NCBI RefSeq assembly: GCF_002995805.1
Contig: NZ_PVXL01000057.1
Coordinates: forward strand, 1 to 58,477
From: Neomoorella stamsii
GTDB taxonomy: Bacteria; Bacillota; DSM-521; Neomoorellales; Neomoorellaceae
Length of the DNA: 58,477 bases
Direction of reading: 5' to 3'
In this document: in pieces, positions 7,799-16,826 of the stretch
Numbering within the stretch: position 1 is the stretch's first letter
Layout: every line of letters starts with the position of its first letter
The notes under the pieces: model-generated
Databases searched by the model: none
Told to the model about the DNA's origin: nothing
The model's input: only the letters and a program-made list of their open reading frames with translations
Translations under genes and position numbers: made by a program

Positions 7799-8475
7799 GC
7801 CTGATTGTGGCCGCCGCCGGCCAGGGCCGGCGGCTGGGGTCCGGTAGCAATAAGGTTTTTTTACCCCTGGGAGATAAACCCATCCTGGCCCACATCCTGG
7901 CAGTAGCCGAGGCTTCCCCCCTGGTAGATGAAGTCATCGTCGTTACCCGGCCCGAAGATATCCCCCTGTGCCATCAGGTGGTTACAGGTGGGCCTTACCG
8001 GAAGGTGAGGCAAATAGTCACCGGTGGGAGGGAGAGGCAGGATTCCATTGCGGCCGGCCTTAAGGCCGTAGCGCCGGCAGCAGAATGGGTGGCCGTGCAC
8101 GATGGTGCACGGCCTTTTTTGAGTCCGGCCCTGCTGGAGCGGGTGATTACGGCGGCCCGGGATACCGGGGCGGCCATTGCAGCCCTCCCGGTGAAAGAAA
8201 CCATTAAGAGGGGTAATACAGAGGATCTGGTTACTGCCACCCTGGAACGCCGGGGTCTCTGGGCGGTACAGACACCGCAAGTTTTCCGCCGGGACTGGCT
8301 GGCAGCGGCCTACCGGGAGGCTGAAATTAATGGCTGGCAGGCTACCGATGATGCGGCCCTGGTGGAAAGGGCGGGTTACCCGGTGAAACTAGTTCCAGGA
8401 GAAGAAGTAAATATTAAAATTACCACCCCGGGCGACCTGGTCCTGGCCCGGGCCATTATGGCAGGTGATAGTTAA
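7786..8475 (+). CDS. ispD: 2-C-methyl-D-erythritol 4-phosphate cytidylyltransferase
   Basis: Protein of 229 residues that transfers CMP to methylerythritol phosphate in the non-mevalonate isoprenoid pathway. The glycine-rich nucleotide loop [12 protein letters not shown] with a downstream Lys, [16 protein letters not shown] and ATDDAALVE are family hallmarks. GTG at 7786 lies within the 3' end of the preceding gene, with GGAGTGAG as ribosome-binding site. The ispD stop overlaps the ispF start by one base. Confidence 0.95.
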   Translation: MPFLSLIVAAAGQGRRLGSGSNKVFLPLGDKPILAHILAVAEASPLVDEVIVVTRPEDIPLCHQVVTGGPYRKVRQIVTGGRERQDSIAAGLKAVAPAAEWVAVHDGARPFLSPALLERVITAARDTGAAIAALPVKETIKRGNTEDLVTATLERRGLWAVQTPQVFRRDWLAAAYREAEINGWQATDDAALVERAGYPVKLVPGEEVNIKITTPGDLVLARAIMAGDS

Positions 8476-8966
8476 TGCGTACCGGCTGCGGTTTTGATGT
8501 CCACCGCCTGGTCCCGGGCCGGCGCCTGGTCCTGGGCGGGGTTGAAATCCCCTATTCCCTCGGCCTGGCCGGCCATTCCGATGCCGATGTTTTGCTCCAT
8601 GCCCTGGCCGATGCCCTGCTGGGGGCGGCCGCCCTAGGGGATATCGGCAGGCATTTCCCCCCCGGGGACCCCCGGTATAAAGACGCCGATAGCCTGGTCC
8701 TGCTGCAGGAGGTTTACCGTATGGTCAGGCAGGCGGGCTACCGCCTGGGCAATGCCGATACCATTATCATAGCCGAGCAGCCCAAGCTCGCGCCCTTTAT
8801 TGACAGCATGCGGGAGAGGATAGCCCGGGCCCTGGAAGTTCATAAAGGCCAGATCAGCATTAAGGCCACAACCACTGAGGGCTTGGGCTTTACAGGGCGG
8901 GGCGAGGGTATTGCCGCCCAGGCCAGCGTCTTGTTGCTTGACAGTGATGAACACCCCGGTTTATAA
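8475..8966 (+). CDS. ispF: 2-C-methyl-D-erythritol 2,4-cyclodiphosphate synthase
   Basis: Protein of 163 residues, normal for the family. [11 protein letters not shown] and [19 protein letters not shown] carry the zinc ligands and the signature; [16 protein letters not shown] forms the cytidine site near the end. It cyclises CDP-methylerythritol phosphate, the step two after IspD. It is coupled to ispD through an ATG that shares a base with the ispD stop codon. The promoter of the next unit begins within its last codons. Confidence 0.95.
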   Translation: MRTGCGFDVHRLVPGRRLVLGGVEIPYSLGLAGHSDADVLLHALADALLGAAALGDIGRHFPPGDPRYKDADSLVLLQEVYRMVRQAGYRLGNADTIIIAEQPKLAPFIDSMRERIARALEVHKGQISIKATTTEGLGFTGRGEGIAAQASVLLLDSDEHPGL

Positions 8967-8967
8967 T
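8938..8967 (+). promoter_or_regulatory. Promoter of the T-box-cysE-cysS unit
   Basis: A perfect TTGACA (8938-8943) and a perfect TATAAT (8962-8967) are 18 bp apart, located in the final codons of ispF and immediately upstream of the T-box leader. Confidence 0.85.
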
Positions 8968-8974
8968 GTTTTTG

Positions 8975-9243
8975 ATTAAAGGTTTATAACGCTAACGGCT
9001 ATGAGCAGGGAGAGTAGGCGCACCAAGGGTCACCAGAGAGGGAGCACCAGTGGCTGGAAGTGGTCCCGGATACCGGGCGTTGAAGTGCCCCTGGGAGCTG
9101 CAGGGCTGAAGCGAAAGTAGGTTCTGCCGGCGGGCCCCGTTATGGCCTGGGCAATATATTGCCCGCTGAGGGGGAGAGCAATCTCCAAACAGGGTGGAAC
9201 CGCGGCCTTTCGTCCCTGACGGGATGGAAGGCTTTTATAATTA
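8975..9243 (+). promoter_or_regulatory. T-box leader, probably cysteine-responsive
   Basis: The untranslated leader contains the canonical T-box sequence AGGGTGGAACCGCGG (9191-9205), an AGTA element near 9116, and a terminator hairpin (CCTTTCGTCCC with GGGATGGAAGG, then CTTTT, 9207-9236) that competes with the antiterminator. A TGC triplet at 9086-9088 in the sequence TGAAGTGCCC is a plausible specifier codon for tRNA-Cys, consistent with the downstream cysE and cysS genes. The specifier assignment needs a structural alignment. Confidence 0.9.
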
Positions 9244-9263
9244 TCGGGAGGAGGTTGATAGCT

Positions 9264-9980
9264 TTGTGGCGGCAGCTAAAAAGGGATATTGAAGTTATTT
9301 TCCAGCGTGACCCGGCAGCGAGGAGCCTGCTGGAGGTCATCCTCTGTTATCCCGGTTTTCATGCCCTGCTCCTCCACCGCATCGCCCATTTCTTTTACTG
9401 CCATGGCCTGACCCTGCTGGCAAGGCTCATTTCCCAGTTCAACCGCTTCCTGACCGGGATTGAAATCCATCCTGGGGCTAAACTGGGTGAAGGCGTTTTC
9501 ATCGACCACGGCATGGGAGTGGTTATCGGCGAGACGGCAGAAGTAGGTAATAACGTCACCCTGTACCAGGGAGTTACCCTGGGGGGTACCGGCAAGGAAA
9601 AGGGAAAGCGCCACCCCACCATTGGCAACAATGTCGTCATTAGTGCCGGGGCCAGGGTTCTGGGGAATATTACTATAGGCGATAATGTCAAAATAGGCGC
9701 CGGTTCCGTTGTTTTACGTGATGTGCCGGCCAACTGCACGGTGGTAGGTGTTCCGGGCAAGGTGGTTGTCCGTAACGGCCGCAAAATTGCCGATGCCGAA
9801 ATCAGCGAAATCGACCTCCGCCACGACGAATTGCCGGATCCGGTTGCTGAAATGCTCCTCTGCCTGCAACGCCAGATCCAGCGTTTGGAACGAAGGATCG
9901 AAGAACTGGAGGCCAGCAAGGATGAGCATCTACCTGTACAATACGCTGACGGGACGAAAGGAAGAGTTCACTCCGTCTGA
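9264..9980 (+). CDS. cysE: Serine O-acetyltransferase
   Basis: Protein of 238 residues that acetylates serine, the first step of cysteine synthesis. An N-terminal helical part ([20 protein letters not shown]) precedes a left-handed beta-helix of hexapeptide repeats ([37 protein letters not shown]) with the catalytic histidine in IDHG. TTG 9264 is chosen because GGGAGGAGG ends nine bases upstream; TTG at 9255 is too close. The gene is under the T-box and overlaps cysS by 59 bases. Confidence 0.93.
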   Translation: MWRQLKRDIEVIFQRDPAARSLLEVILCYPGFHALLLHRIAHFFYCHGLTLLARLISQFNRFLTGIEIHPGAKLGEGVFIDHGMGVVIGETAEVGNNVTLYQGVTLGGTGKEKGKRHPTIGNNVVISAGARVLGNITIGDNVKIGAGSVVLRDVPANCTVVGVPGKVVVRNGRKIADAEISEIDLRHDELPDPVAEMLLCLQRQIQRLERRIEELEASKDEHLPVQYADGTKGRVHSV

Positions 9981-11358
9981 GCCGGGCCGGGTGCGGATGT
10001 ATGTCTGCGGGCCGACCACTTATAACTATATCCACCTGGGCAACGCCCGGCCCCTGGTAGTCTTTGACGCCCTCCGGCGTTACCTGGAATACCGGAATTA
10101 TGACGTCATTTATGTCCAGAATTTCACCGACATTGACGACAAGGTCATCAACAGGGCCCGGGAAGAAGGAGTACCGGTTTTAAGTATAGCTGAACGTTAT
10201 ATTGAAGAGTTTTTTCACGACGCCGATGCCTTAAATGTTAAGCGGGCCTCCCTTTATCCCCGGGTCAGCCAGCATATAGGAGATATTATCGCCGCCATCG
10301 AGGAGCTTATAAGGCGCGGTTTTGCCTATGAAGCCGGCGGCGACGTTTACTTTGAAGTAGAAAAGTTCCCCGCCTACGGCCGCCTGTCCAGGCGTACCCC
10401 CGGGGAAATGCGGGCCGGCGCCCGGGTGGAAGTCAATACCGCCAAGCGTAACCCCCTGGACTTTGCCCTCTGGAAGGCCGCCTGCCCCGGGGAACCGGCC
10501 TGGGATAGCCCCTGGGGGCCGGGCCGGCCGGGCTGGCATATTGAGTGCTCCACCATGGCCTTGAAATACCTGGGGGCAGGGTTCGATATCCACGGTGGCG
10601 GCGCTGATCTCATTTTTCCCCATCATGAAAACGAAATTGCCCAGGCAGAAGCCCAGACAGGCTGCCCTTTTGCCCGTTTCTGGCTGCATAACGGCTTTAT
10701 CACCGTCAACCAAGAAAAGATGTCCAAGTCTAAAGGTAATTTCTTCCTGGTAAGGGACATCGCCAGCCGTTTCCGGCCCCTGGCGGTGCGCCTATTTTTA
10801 CTTTCTACCCATTACCGCAGCCCCATTGACTTTGATGACGCCGGGCTCCTGGCCGCCGAGAAGGGCCTGGAACGCCTGGAAAATACCCGCCGCCTTTTGA
10901 ACGAGGCCCGCTGCCACCTGGGAGGTGCCGGTGGGTCAACTGCCAGCAGCGAAAAGGGCGCTACCCTGGCCGGGCGGGTTGAAGAACTGCGCCAGGAGTT
11001 TACGGCTGCCCTGGATGATGACTTCAATACGGCGCGGGCCCTGGCGGCCCTTTACGACCTGGCCCGGGAGATCAATAGTTACCTTGCTGGGACGGCCCGG
11101 CCGGACGCCGGGGTTGTTAAAAGGGTAGCTACGGTTTTTGAGGAACTGGGCGAAAATGTCCTGGGCCTCTTTGGCCGGCCCCAGCAGCAGCTGGATGATG
11201 CTCTCCTGGAAGGCCTCATGGACATCATTTTAAGCATCCGCCAGGAAGCCCGGCAGCGCAAAGACTGGGCCACGGCCGACGCCATCCGCGACCGTCTCAA
11301 AGGCCTGGGGATAATCCTGGAGGATACTCCTTACGGGCCCCGCTGGAAGAAAAGCTGA
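9922..11358 (+). CDS. cysS: Cysteinyl-tRNA synthetase
   Basis: Protein of 478 residues. The class I HIGH variant IHLGNARP, zinc-binding Cys/His residues ([22 protein letters not shown]), KMSKSKGN, and the C-terminal DALR-type helical domain identify it. It charges tRNA-Cys. ATG 9922 follows GGAGG at 9909-9913 and lies within cysE, so translation initiates inside the upstream gene. The cysE-cysS pair is a common Firmicute arrangement controlled by one T-box. Confidence 0.96.
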   Translation: MSIYLYNTLTGRKEEFTPSEPGRVRMYVCGPTTYNYIHLGNARPLVVFDALRRYLEYRNYDVIYVQNFTDIDDKVINRAREEGVPVLSIAERYIEEFFHDADALNVKRASLYPRVSQHIGDIIAAIEELIRRGFAYEAGGDVYFEVEKFPAYGRLSRRTPGEMRAGARVEVNTAKRNPLDFALWKAACPGEPAWDSPWGPGRPGWHIECSTMALKYLGAGFDIHGGGADLIFPHHENEIAQAEAQTGCPFARFWLHNGFITVNQEKMSKSKGNFFLVRDIASRFRPLAVRLFLLSTHYRSPIDFDDAGLLAAEKGLERLENTRRLLNEARCHLGGAGGSTASSEKGATLAGRVEELRQEFTAALDDDFNTARALAALYDLAREINSYLAGTARPDAGVVKRVATVFEELGENVLGLFGRPQQQLDDALLEGLMDIILSIRQEARQRKDWATADAIRDRLKGLGIILEDTPYGPRWKKS

Positions 11359-11408
11359 GGACTCCCTCCTGGCAGCACGCCGCCACCAGCGAGGGCATGA
11401 AAATGCCT

Positions 11409-11679
11409 GGCTGGCATTTGTCGGAAGCGAGCGAGCTTCTACCGAGGGGCGAAGCAGCCCAGGCGAAGCTGAGGGATGATAAGCGGGGCCGAGGACAGCG
11501 AGGCCTTCGGCCGGATTCTAAAGGCAAGGATGCCGAATAGGCCGGGAACCCCGCCCGAGCCCGAGGCTGACCCAGCACTCAATTCGCAACGGTTTTGTTT
11601 GCGAAGAGATACCTATTACAAACGAGTTGAGTGCTGGGCGCTCCACAAGGGCCAGGGAGCGAGCGCGACAATGCCAGCC
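11409..11679. repeat. Interspersed palindromic repeat, copy 1 (between cysS and mrnC)
   Basis: Begins with GGCTGGCATT and ends with its inverse AATGCCAGCC. It shares long stretches with the copies at 45559 and 56909 (for example GGCCGGATTCTAAAGGCAAG and ATGCCGAATAGGCCG). GC-rich internal arms can fold back as a long hairpin. This copy carries a nested 68-bp palindromic element and lacks about 22 bp present at the corresponding place in copy 2. Homology continues a few bases on the right (GTTATTTT). The ORF that runs through it is shared only because the repeat is shared. Confidence 0.85.
11571..11638. mobile_element. Nested palindromic element, 68 bp, inside repeat copy 1
   Basis: Perfect 12-bp terminal inverted repeats CCCAGCACTCAA and TTGAGTGCTGGG bound a short AT-richer interior. 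The same outer 11 bp bound a 94-bp insert at a different place in repeat copy 3. The interiors differ. No transposase is encoded, so any mobility would need help in trans. Confidence 0.6.
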
Positions 11680-11709
11680 TGCAATAGAGTTATTTTTGGA
11701 GGAGCGACA

Positions 11710-12090
11710 GTGGATCCCGTTGCCGGCCTTTCACCCCTGGTTCTCGCCTATGTCGGAGACGCCGTTTACGAACTGCTGATCCGCACCCACCTGGTGCGCC
11801 GCGGCCCCGCCAGGCTGGAGCAATTGCACCGGGAAGCCGTACGTTTCGTCCGGGCCGCCGGCCAGGCCAGGTTAGTACCGGTCCTGGAGGCCCACTTGAC
11901 GGCTACGGAAAAGGACATCCTGCGCCGGGGCCGTAACGCCCGGCCGGGTCACCTGCCCCGCAGCGCCGTCCCGGAGGAGTACCATTCCAGCACGGCCCTG
12001 GAAAGTCTCTTCGGTTACCTGTACCTCAAGGGCGAGTGGCAAAGACTGGATGAGCTTGCCCGGCTGATTTTTGAGCTGGCGGAAGTATAA
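11710..12090 (+). CDS. mrnC: Mini-ribonuclease III
   Basis: Protein of 126 residues with only the RNase III catalytic domain: [17 protein letters not shown] contains the signature acidic motif, and the [11 protein letters not shown] block supplies the second acidic site. Mini-III trims the ends of 23S rRNA precursors in Firmicutes. GTG 11710 is preceded by GGAGG (11698-11702), which lies just beyond the repeat. Upstream in-frame codons derive from the repeat and are not part of the protein. It sits next to cysS as in Bacillus. Confidence 0.92.
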   Translation: MDPVAGLSPLVLAYVGDAVYELLIRTHLVRRGPARLEQLHREAVRFVRAAGQARLVPVLEAHLTATEKDILRRGRNARPGHLPRSAVPEEYHSSTALESLFGYLYLKGEWQRLDELARLIFELAEV

Positions 12091-12106
12091 CAGGGAGAGG
12101 ATTAAA

Positions 12107-12790
12107 ATGCAAGTCGAACTCATCAGCCATACCCCGGAGCCGGAGCGCCTGGTGGCCGCGGCGGCCCGCCTCTGTTATTCGCCCCGGGGGGCAAGCAGGC
12201 TTCTGGCCGCAATGGATAGAGAGGAAATAGAAAGGCTGCTGCGCCTGCTTTTATCCCTGGGCCATGAATCCCCCCTGGAGCATATCACCTTTACCTTTGC
12301 CATAGAAGGGGTCAGCCGCGTCCTTTCCCACCAGCTGGTCAGGCACCGCATAGCTTCCTATTCCCAGAAATCCCAGCGTTACGTCAACGAAGACAACTTC
12401 ACCTACATTATCCCCCCCAGCATCGCCGCCGTGCCGGAAGCCCTGGCTCGCTACCAGGAATGTATGAGGGCCTTACAAAAGGCATATCATGAAATACAGG
12501 AGCTGGTCCCCCGGGAAGATGCCCGCTACCTGTTACCCAATGCCTGTGAGACAAAGCTGGTATGTACCTTTAATGCCCGCAGTTTGTTTAATTTTTTTCG
12601 CCTGCGTTGCTGTAACCGGGCCCAGTGGGAAATCCGGGAACTGGCCTTAAAAATGAGGGACCAGGTGAGAAAGATTGCTCCCCTCATTTTTAGCCACGCC
12701 GGGCCCACCTGCGAGACGGAAGGCGTCTGCCACGAAGGCGCCCTGAGTTGTGGCCGGGCGCCGGTTGTCCGTGCCAGGGAGGAAAGTTAA
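12107..12790 (+). CDS. thyX: Flavin-dependent thymidylate synthase
   Basis: Protein of 227 residues. The ThyX signature RHRX7S is present as RHRIASYSQKSQR, with GHESPLEHITFTF before it. ThyX methylates dUMP to dTMP using FAD, NADPH and methylene-tetrahydrofolate, replacing ThyA. ATG 12107 follows GGGAGAGG by six bases; earlier in-frame codons overlap mrnC and lack a ribosome-binding site. The stop overlaps the rlmB ATG by one base. Confidence 0.95.
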   Translation: MQVELISHTPEPERLVAAAARLCYSPRGASRLLAAMDREEIERLLRLLLSLGHESPLEHITFTFAIEGVSRVLSHQLVRHRIASYSQKSQRYVNEDNFTYIIPPSIAAVPEALARYQECMRALQKAYHEIQELVPREDARYLLPNACETKLVCTFNARSLFNFFRLRCCNRAQWEIRELALKMRDQVRKIAPLIFSHAGPTCETEGVCHEGALSCGRAPVVRAREES

Positions 12791-13530
12791 TGGACGATAT
12801 TCTTGCCGGCCGCAACCCGGTCCGGGAAGCCCTGCGGGCCGGCCGGCCCTTGCATAAAATTTTAATGGCCCCCCGGCTGGAAGGCAGGGTAATTGGCGAG
12901 ATCCTCGCCCTGGCCCGGAGCCAGGGAATTCCTGTCCAGCGGGTGGACAGGCCGGTCCTGGATAAAATGGCAGGTTCCCGACACCAGGGCGTGGTAGCCC
13001 TGGCGGCGGCCAGGAGTTATGGCGAACTTGACGACCTCCTATCCCTGGCGCGGGAAAAACAGGAGTCCCCCTTTTTAATCATGCTGGACCAGGTGGAGGA
13101 TCCCCATAACCTGGGGGCCATTTTACGCTCGGCAGAAGCCGCCGGCGCCCACGGCATTATTATCCCCCGGCGACGTACGGCGGGTTTAACCACAGCCGTG
13201 GCCCGGGCTGCTGCCGGAGCCCTGGAGTATGTCCCTGTAGCCAGGGTGACCAACCTGTCCCAGGCCATCGCCAGGCTAAAGACTGAAGGGATCTGGGTCA
13301 TTGGTGCTGAGGGCGATGGCACCAGGGAAGCCTTTGCTACCGATTTTACCATACCCCTCGTCCTGGTCTTCGGGAGCGAGGGCCGGGGGCTTTCCCCCCT
13401 GGTCAGGTCCCACTGTGATTTTACCGTGAGATTGCCCCTGCGCGGGAGAATTAATTCTTTAAATGTTGCTGCCGCAGCTGCAGTTTTAATGTATGAGGTC
13501 GTCCGCCAGAGGTATTGCTGCCCGGTATGA
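12790..13530 (+). CDS. rlmB: 23S rRNA (guanosine-2'-O-)-methyltransferase RlmB (TrmH family)
   Basis: Protein of 246 residues. The N-terminal substrate-binding part (LAGRNPVREALRAG) precedes a SpoU/TrmH knotted methyltransferase domain with the three motifs: DQVEDPHNLGAILRSAEAAG, VFGSEGRGLSPLV, and RLPLRGRINSLNVAAAAAV. It methylates a 23S rRNA guanosine ribose. The ATG shares a base with the thyX stop. GGGAGGAAAG upstream is the ribosome-binding site. Confidence 0.93.
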   Translation: MDDILAGRNPVREALRAGRPLHKILMAPRLEGRVIGEILALARSQGIPVQRVDRPVLDKMAGSRHQGVVALAAARSYGELDDLLSLAREKQESPFLIMLDQVEDPHNLGAILRSAEAAGAHGIIIPRRRTAGLTTAVARAAAGALEYVPVARVTNLSQAIARLKTEGIWVIGAEGDGTREAFATDFTIPLVLVFGSEGRGLSPLVRSHCDFTVRLPLRGRINSLNVAAAAAVLMYEVVRQRYCCPV

Positions 13531-13544
13531 AACGGGGTGAACCT

Positions 13545-14051
13545 GTGCCTGATGTGCTCATTGTTGACGGCTATAACTTTTTATACAGCTGGCCGGAATT
13601 AGTTAAGCTAAAAGAAGAGTCAAGTTTTGCCCATGCCCGCGATAAACTAATAGCAGAGTTAATTAATTACCAGGCTTACTGGGGTGGACAGGTAATAATT
13701 GTCTTTGATGCCCATAAGGTTGCCGGGGCAGTGGAAAAGAAGGAAAAGATCGGCGGCGTGGAGATTATTTACAGTCGTGAGGGTGAAACGGCTGACGCTG
13801 TCATCGAGAAACTGGTAAGGAACCTCAATACTCAAGGCCAGGTTTACGTAGCAACTGCCGATGCGGCCGAGCAGTGCATGATCCTGGGAGGCGGGGCCCT
13901 CCGTCTACCGGTAGCCGAGTTAAAGGCTTACATTGAAAACGCCCACCGGGAGATGGCCAGGGAGGGCCAGAAGGCCCCCCAGAGGAACTCCCTGGATGGG
14001 CGACTCCAAGGGGAAACCCTTAAAGTTCTAGAAAAATGGCGCCGCCAGTAG
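13545..14051 (+). CDS. NYN domain ribonuclease, YacP family
   Basis: Protein of 168 residues whose opening DVLIVDGYNFLYSWPEL is the YacP/Rae1 hallmark; VIIVFDAHKVAG and ADAVIEKLV supply further conserved acids. B. subtilis Rae1 (YacP) is a ribosome-associated endoribonuclease. GTG 13545 is preferred because CGGGGTGA lies five bases before it and it matches the family's beginning. ATG 13527 overlaps the rlmB stop and is an alternative by translational coupling. Confidence 0.88.
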   Translation: MPDVLIVDGYNFLYSWPELVKLKEESSFAHARDKLIAELINYQAYWGGQVIIVFDAHKVAGAVEKKEKIGGVEIIYSREGETADAVIEKLVRNLNTQGQVYVATADAAEQCMILGGGALRLPVAELKAYIENAHREMAREGQKAPQRNSLDGRLQGETLKVLEKWRRQ

Positions 14052-14065
14052 GCAGTAGTTAACTC

Positions 14066-14094
14066 TTGCGGTTGAGATGGGTTTCTTGTATAAT
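14066..14094 (+). promoter_or_regulatory. Promoter upstream of sigH
   Basis: TTGCGG (14066-14071) and TATAAT (14089-14094) are 17 bp apart, about 80 bp before the sigH start. Confidence 0.65.
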
Positions 14095-14171
14095 TATTGA
14101 TGTTATTGGACAAGATATAGGGCCTCCTTTTATTACTATGGTTCTTGGAAATCCAGGGTGGAGGCGTTGGC

Positions 14172-14822
14172 ATGAGCGTCAATGTACAGCAGGAAACGTG
14201 GCAACCCTATGAAGTTCTTGGGGATGAGGACATTGTTTACCTGGCCCAGGAGGGTGATGAAGTAGCCCAGGAATATTTGATTAATAAGTACCGCAATTTT
14301 GTCCGAGCGAAAGCACGTTCCTATTTCCTCATTGGCGCTGACCGGGAGGATATTGTCCAGGAAGGGATGATTGGCCTTTACAAGGCCATCCGCGATTTTC
14401 GCGGTGACAAGTTGTCCTCCTTCCGGGCCTTTGCCGAGCTGTGCATTACCCGGCAGATTATCACGGCCATTAAAACAGCCACCCGGCAAAAGCACATCCC
14501 CCTGAACTCTTATGTCTCTCTCAATAAGCCCATTTATGACGAAGATTCCGATCGCACCCTGCTGGACATTATTTCTGGTTCCAAGATTACCGACCCGGAA
14601 GAGCTCATCATCAGCCAGGAAGAATTCGTTGACATCGAAGAAAAAATGGGCGAGATTTTAAGTTCCCTGGAGTGGAAAGTTTTAATGTCTTACCTGGAAG
14701 GTAAATCCTACCAGGAGATTGCCGTTGACCTGAAACGCCATGTTAAATCCATCGATAATGCCCTCCAGCGCGTGAAGCGCAAGCTGGAGCGTTATTTGGA
14801 ACGGCGGGATAATAACCAGTAA
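14172..14822 (+). CDS. sigH: RNA polymerase sporulation sigma factor SigH
   Basis: Protein of 216 residues. Region 2 (EYLINKYRNFVRAKARSYF, GADREDIVQEGMIGLYKAI) and a C-terminal region 4 helix-turn-helix (SYLEGKSYQEIAVDLKRHV) match sigma-H (Spo0H), which switches on early sporulation genes. ATG 14172 follows GGTGGAGG by seven bases. The rlmB-yacP-sigH order is conserved in Bacillus and clostridia, supporting the identification and implying a spore former. Confidence 0.95.
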   Translation: MSVNVQQETWQPYEVLGDEDIVYLAQEGDEVAQEYLINKYRNFVRAKARSYFLIGADREDIVQEGMIGLYKAIRDFRGDKLSSFRAFAELCITRQIITAIKTATRQKHIPLNSYVSLNKPIYDEDSDRTLLDIISGSKITDPEELIISQEEFVDIEEKMGEILSSLEWKVLMSYLEGKSYQEIAVDLKRHVKSIDNALQRVKRKLERYLERRDNNQ

Positions 14823-14839
14823 TTACCGGGAAAAAGGGC

Positions 14840-14868
14840 TTGACGCCAACAAGGCAGGATGCTATAAT
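14840..14868 (+). promoter_or_regulatory. Promoter of the tRNA cluster
   Basis: TTGACG (14840-14845) and a perfect TATAAT (14863-14868) are 17 bp apart, ending 26 bp before the first tRNA. Confidence 0.85.
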
Positions 14869-14894
14869 TACTGTTGCGCCTGAAAAGGAAATAT

Positions 14895-14980
14895 GGAGGG
14901 GTTCCCGAGTTGGCCAAAGGGGGCAGACTGTAAATCTGCTGGCGCAGCCTTCGCTGGTTCAAATCCAGCCCCCTCCACCA
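14895..14980 (+). tRNA. tRNA-Tyr (GTA)
   Basis: An 86-nt class II tRNA with a long variable arm, 7-bp acceptor stem (GGAGGGG/CCCCTCC), GTTCAAATC T-loop region and encoded CCA. The anticodon GTA is at 14930-14932. Confidence 0.96.
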
Positions 14981-14993
14981 TATAAATTTATAT

Positions 14994-15069
<76 letters not shown>

Positions 15070-15070
15070 T

Positions 15071-15146
15071 GCCCATATAGCTCAGTCGGTAGAGCGTCGC
15101 CTTGGTAAGGCGGAGGTCACCGGTTCAATCCCGGTTATGGGCTCCA
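15071..15146 (+). tRNA. tRNA-Thr (GGT)
   Basis: A 76-nt cloverleaf (GCCCATA acceptor pairing TATGGGC, GGTTCAATC T-arm, encoded CCA). Anticodon GGT is at 15104-15106. Confidence 0.95.
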
Positions 15147-15160
15147 AAAATTCATCTCAG

Positions 15161-15187
15161 AAGGAGCAAGATAGCTCCTTTTTTTAT
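15161..15187 (+). terminator. Terminator of the tRNA cluster
   Basis: AAGGAGC and GCTCCTT form a stem around a six-base loop, followed by a run of T. Confidence 0.85.
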
Positions 15188-15266
15188 TGCCCCAAGAAAA
15201 TAATAATAAGCATTGGCCTTTCTTTTTGCCACCAGAGTTGTTATACTGTTGCCGAGGTGAAGACAG

Positions 15267-16340
15267 TTGGCCCTGACCTGTGGTATTATCGGCCTGCCCC
15301 TGGTAGGCAAAACGACGTTATTCAACCTTTTAACCCAGGCTGAGGCGGAGACCTCGGCCTTTGCCGGCCGGACAAAAACCAATATCCGCACCGCGCCCAT
15401 TCCCGACCCCCGCCTCGATTTTCTGGCGTCCCTTTACCACCCTCGTAAAGTTACCCCGGCCACCCTGGAGATTATTGATGTACCGGGATTGACCCGTGGC
15501 GCCGGGGCAGCCTTCCTGGCTGCCGTCCGGGAGGTAGATGCCCTGCTTCATGTCGTCCGTGCCTTTCAACGGGAGGACGTGCTCCATGTGGAGGGAAGCC
15601 TCAATCCGGTGCGCGACCTGGAGATGATCAATGCGGAACTCCTGCTGGCTGACCTGCAACTGGTGGAAACCAGGCTGGAACGCATTGCCGCCAGCAAGAA
15701 GATTAAGGGCGACCTGCTGGCCGAACAAAGCGCCTTACGCCGCTGCCAGGAAGCCCTGGAAGCGGAAAAGCCTTTATTGGAAGCTGGTCTTACGGCCGAA
15801 GAATGGCAGGTTTTACGGCACATGGGGTTTTTAACCACCAAACCCATGATCATTGTGGTCAATATTGACGAAGAGCAGTTACGGGCAGGTCATTATGAGG
15901 GCCAGGAAGAGGTTGAGGCCTATGCTGCCGCCAGGGGCATCCCGGTTTTAACCCTTTGTGCGGCCTTGGAAGCCGAAATAGCCCGTCTGGAACCCGCCGA
16001 CCGGGAAGTATTCCTGCAAGAAATGGGCATTACCGAACCGGGTATTGACCGGCTGGCCCGGGCCATTTACCGTCGCCTGGGGTTAATTTCCTTCCTCACG
16101 GCCGGGGAAGATGAGGTCCGCGCCTGGACCATCAAAGAGGGCACCAATGCCCGGGCCGCGGCCGGTAAGATTCACAGCGATATTGAGCGGGGCTTCATCC
16201 GCGCCGAAGTGGTGAACTTCAACGACCTGGAAAGGCTGGGCGACATGAATAAAGTGAAGGAGAAAGGCCTGGCCCGTCTGGAGGGCAAAGATTATATCGT
16301 CCAGGATGGCGATATTATTAACTTTCGCTTTAATGTTTAA
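15267..16340 (+). CDS. YchF/Obg-like P-loop ATPase
   Basis: Protein of 357 residues. P-loop GLPLVGKTTLFN, switch II DVPGLTRGAG, and the altered base-recognition motif NIDEE in place of NKxD are typical of YchF, which binds ATP and associates with ribosomes. A central coiled coil (about residues 120-175) and a C-terminal TGS domain (GTNARAAAGKIHSDIERGF) complete it. TTG 15267 is supported by GAGGTGA seven bases before. It lacks part of the canonical YchF glycine/lysine-rich insert and may be a divergent clostridial paralogue. A terminator follows at 16357. Confidence 0.85.
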   Translation: MALTCGIIGLPLVGKTTLFNLLTQAEAETSAFAGRTKTNIRTAPIPDPRLDFLASLYHPRKVTPATLEIIDVPGLTRGAGAAFLAAVREVDALLHVVRAFQREDVLHVEGSLNPVRDLEMINAELLLADLQLVETRLERIAASKKIKGDLLAEQSALRRCQEALEAEKPLLEAGLTAEEWQVLRHMGFLTTKPMIIVVNIDEEQLRAGHYEGQEEVEAYAAARGIPVLTLCAALEAEIARLEPADREVFLQEMGITEPGIDRLARAIYRRLGLISFLTAGEDEVRAWTIKEGTNARAAAGKIHSDIERGFIRAEVVNFNDLERLGDMNKVKEKGLARLEGKDYIVQDGDIINFRFNV

Positions 16341-16356
16341 TGATAATTACCCAGCC

Positions 16357-16383
16357 AAATCCCCCATACGGGGGATTTTTTAT
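16357..16383 (+). terminator. Terminator after the YchF-like gene
   Basis: AAATCCCCC and GGGGGATTT enclose a four-base loop and are followed by T residues. Confidence 0.85.
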
Positions 16384-16506
16384 TTGGTAACCACCGGTGC
16401 AGGAGATACATAAAATACCTGGAGGGATTAAAAAGGAGGGGGTAAAAGGCCCGCAGCCTGGAGTGGCATCTGGCGGCCAGTATCTATTTTCAGAGGGGGT
16501 GGCATC

Positions 16507-16617
16507 ATGGCTGAAGTCCAGATCCAGCCTGAAGCCCAGGTACGGGACATCTTTGCCGATGGCGGCCTGGTATTCCTTTTCCTGTTCCTGTTGATCGCTT
16601 TATTTATCTTCGTTTAG
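16507..16617 (+). CDS. Tiny hydrophobic peptide, 36 residues
   Basis: ATG 16507 preceded by AGAGGGGGTGG encodes a charged N-terminal half (MAEVQIQPEAQVRDIFADGG) and a single predicted membrane helix ending in FIFV. It lies directly upstream of three smaller peptides with the same hydrophobic tail style and has its own terminator. No named family is recognised; the neighbourhood suggests a spore- or membrane-associated micropeptide. Confidence 0.6.
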   Translation: MAEVQIQPEAQVRDIFADGGLVFLFLFLLIALFIFV

Positions 16618-16641
16618 CCCGGTAACCTGCCGGGCGTTTTT
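16617..16641 (+). terminator. Terminator after the 36-residue peptide
   Basis: GCCCGG and CCGGGC enclose a short loop and are followed by GTTTTT. The first base is the last base of the stop codon. A second hairpin (CCAGGAG/CTCCTGG) follows at once. Confidence 0.7.
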
Positions 16642-16717
16642 CCAGGAGTGTAACCTCCTGGCAGGCAATGGCATAAGTTAAAGTAAAACCTGGAGAAATT
16701 GGAGAGGGGGCCACAAG

Positions 16718-16792
16718 ATGGCAGATAGCATTTTCGGCAACTGGGCTTTTATCCTCTTCCTGGTACTGATACTACTGTTCTTCGGTAATTAA
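16718..16792 (+). CDS. YjcZ-like tiny membrane peptide, 24 residues
   Basis: ATG 16718 with GGAGAGGGGG upstream encodes 24 residues, nearly all one membrane helix, ending LLFFGN. The tail is shared with the next two peptides. It resembles the YjcZ/Tiny_TM_bacill sporulation peptides of Bacillus in size and layout, although it lacks their Gly-Tyr-rich N-terminus. Function unknown. Confidence 0.6.
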   Translation: MADSIFGNWAFILFLVLILLFFGN

Positions 16793-16826
16793 CCGCCTCT
16801 AACTACCGGAGAAAGGGGGAATAACC

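Noticed and set aside
11476..11709. N-terminal extension of Mini-III and ORFs running through the other two repeat copies
   Set aside because: The shared peptide ([13 protein letters not shown]) comes from the repeat itself, and a proper ribosome-binding site precedes GTG 11710.
15213..15247. Promoter directly upstream of the YchF-like gene (TATACT at 15242)
   Set aside because: No -35-like hexamer at an acceptable distance could be found.
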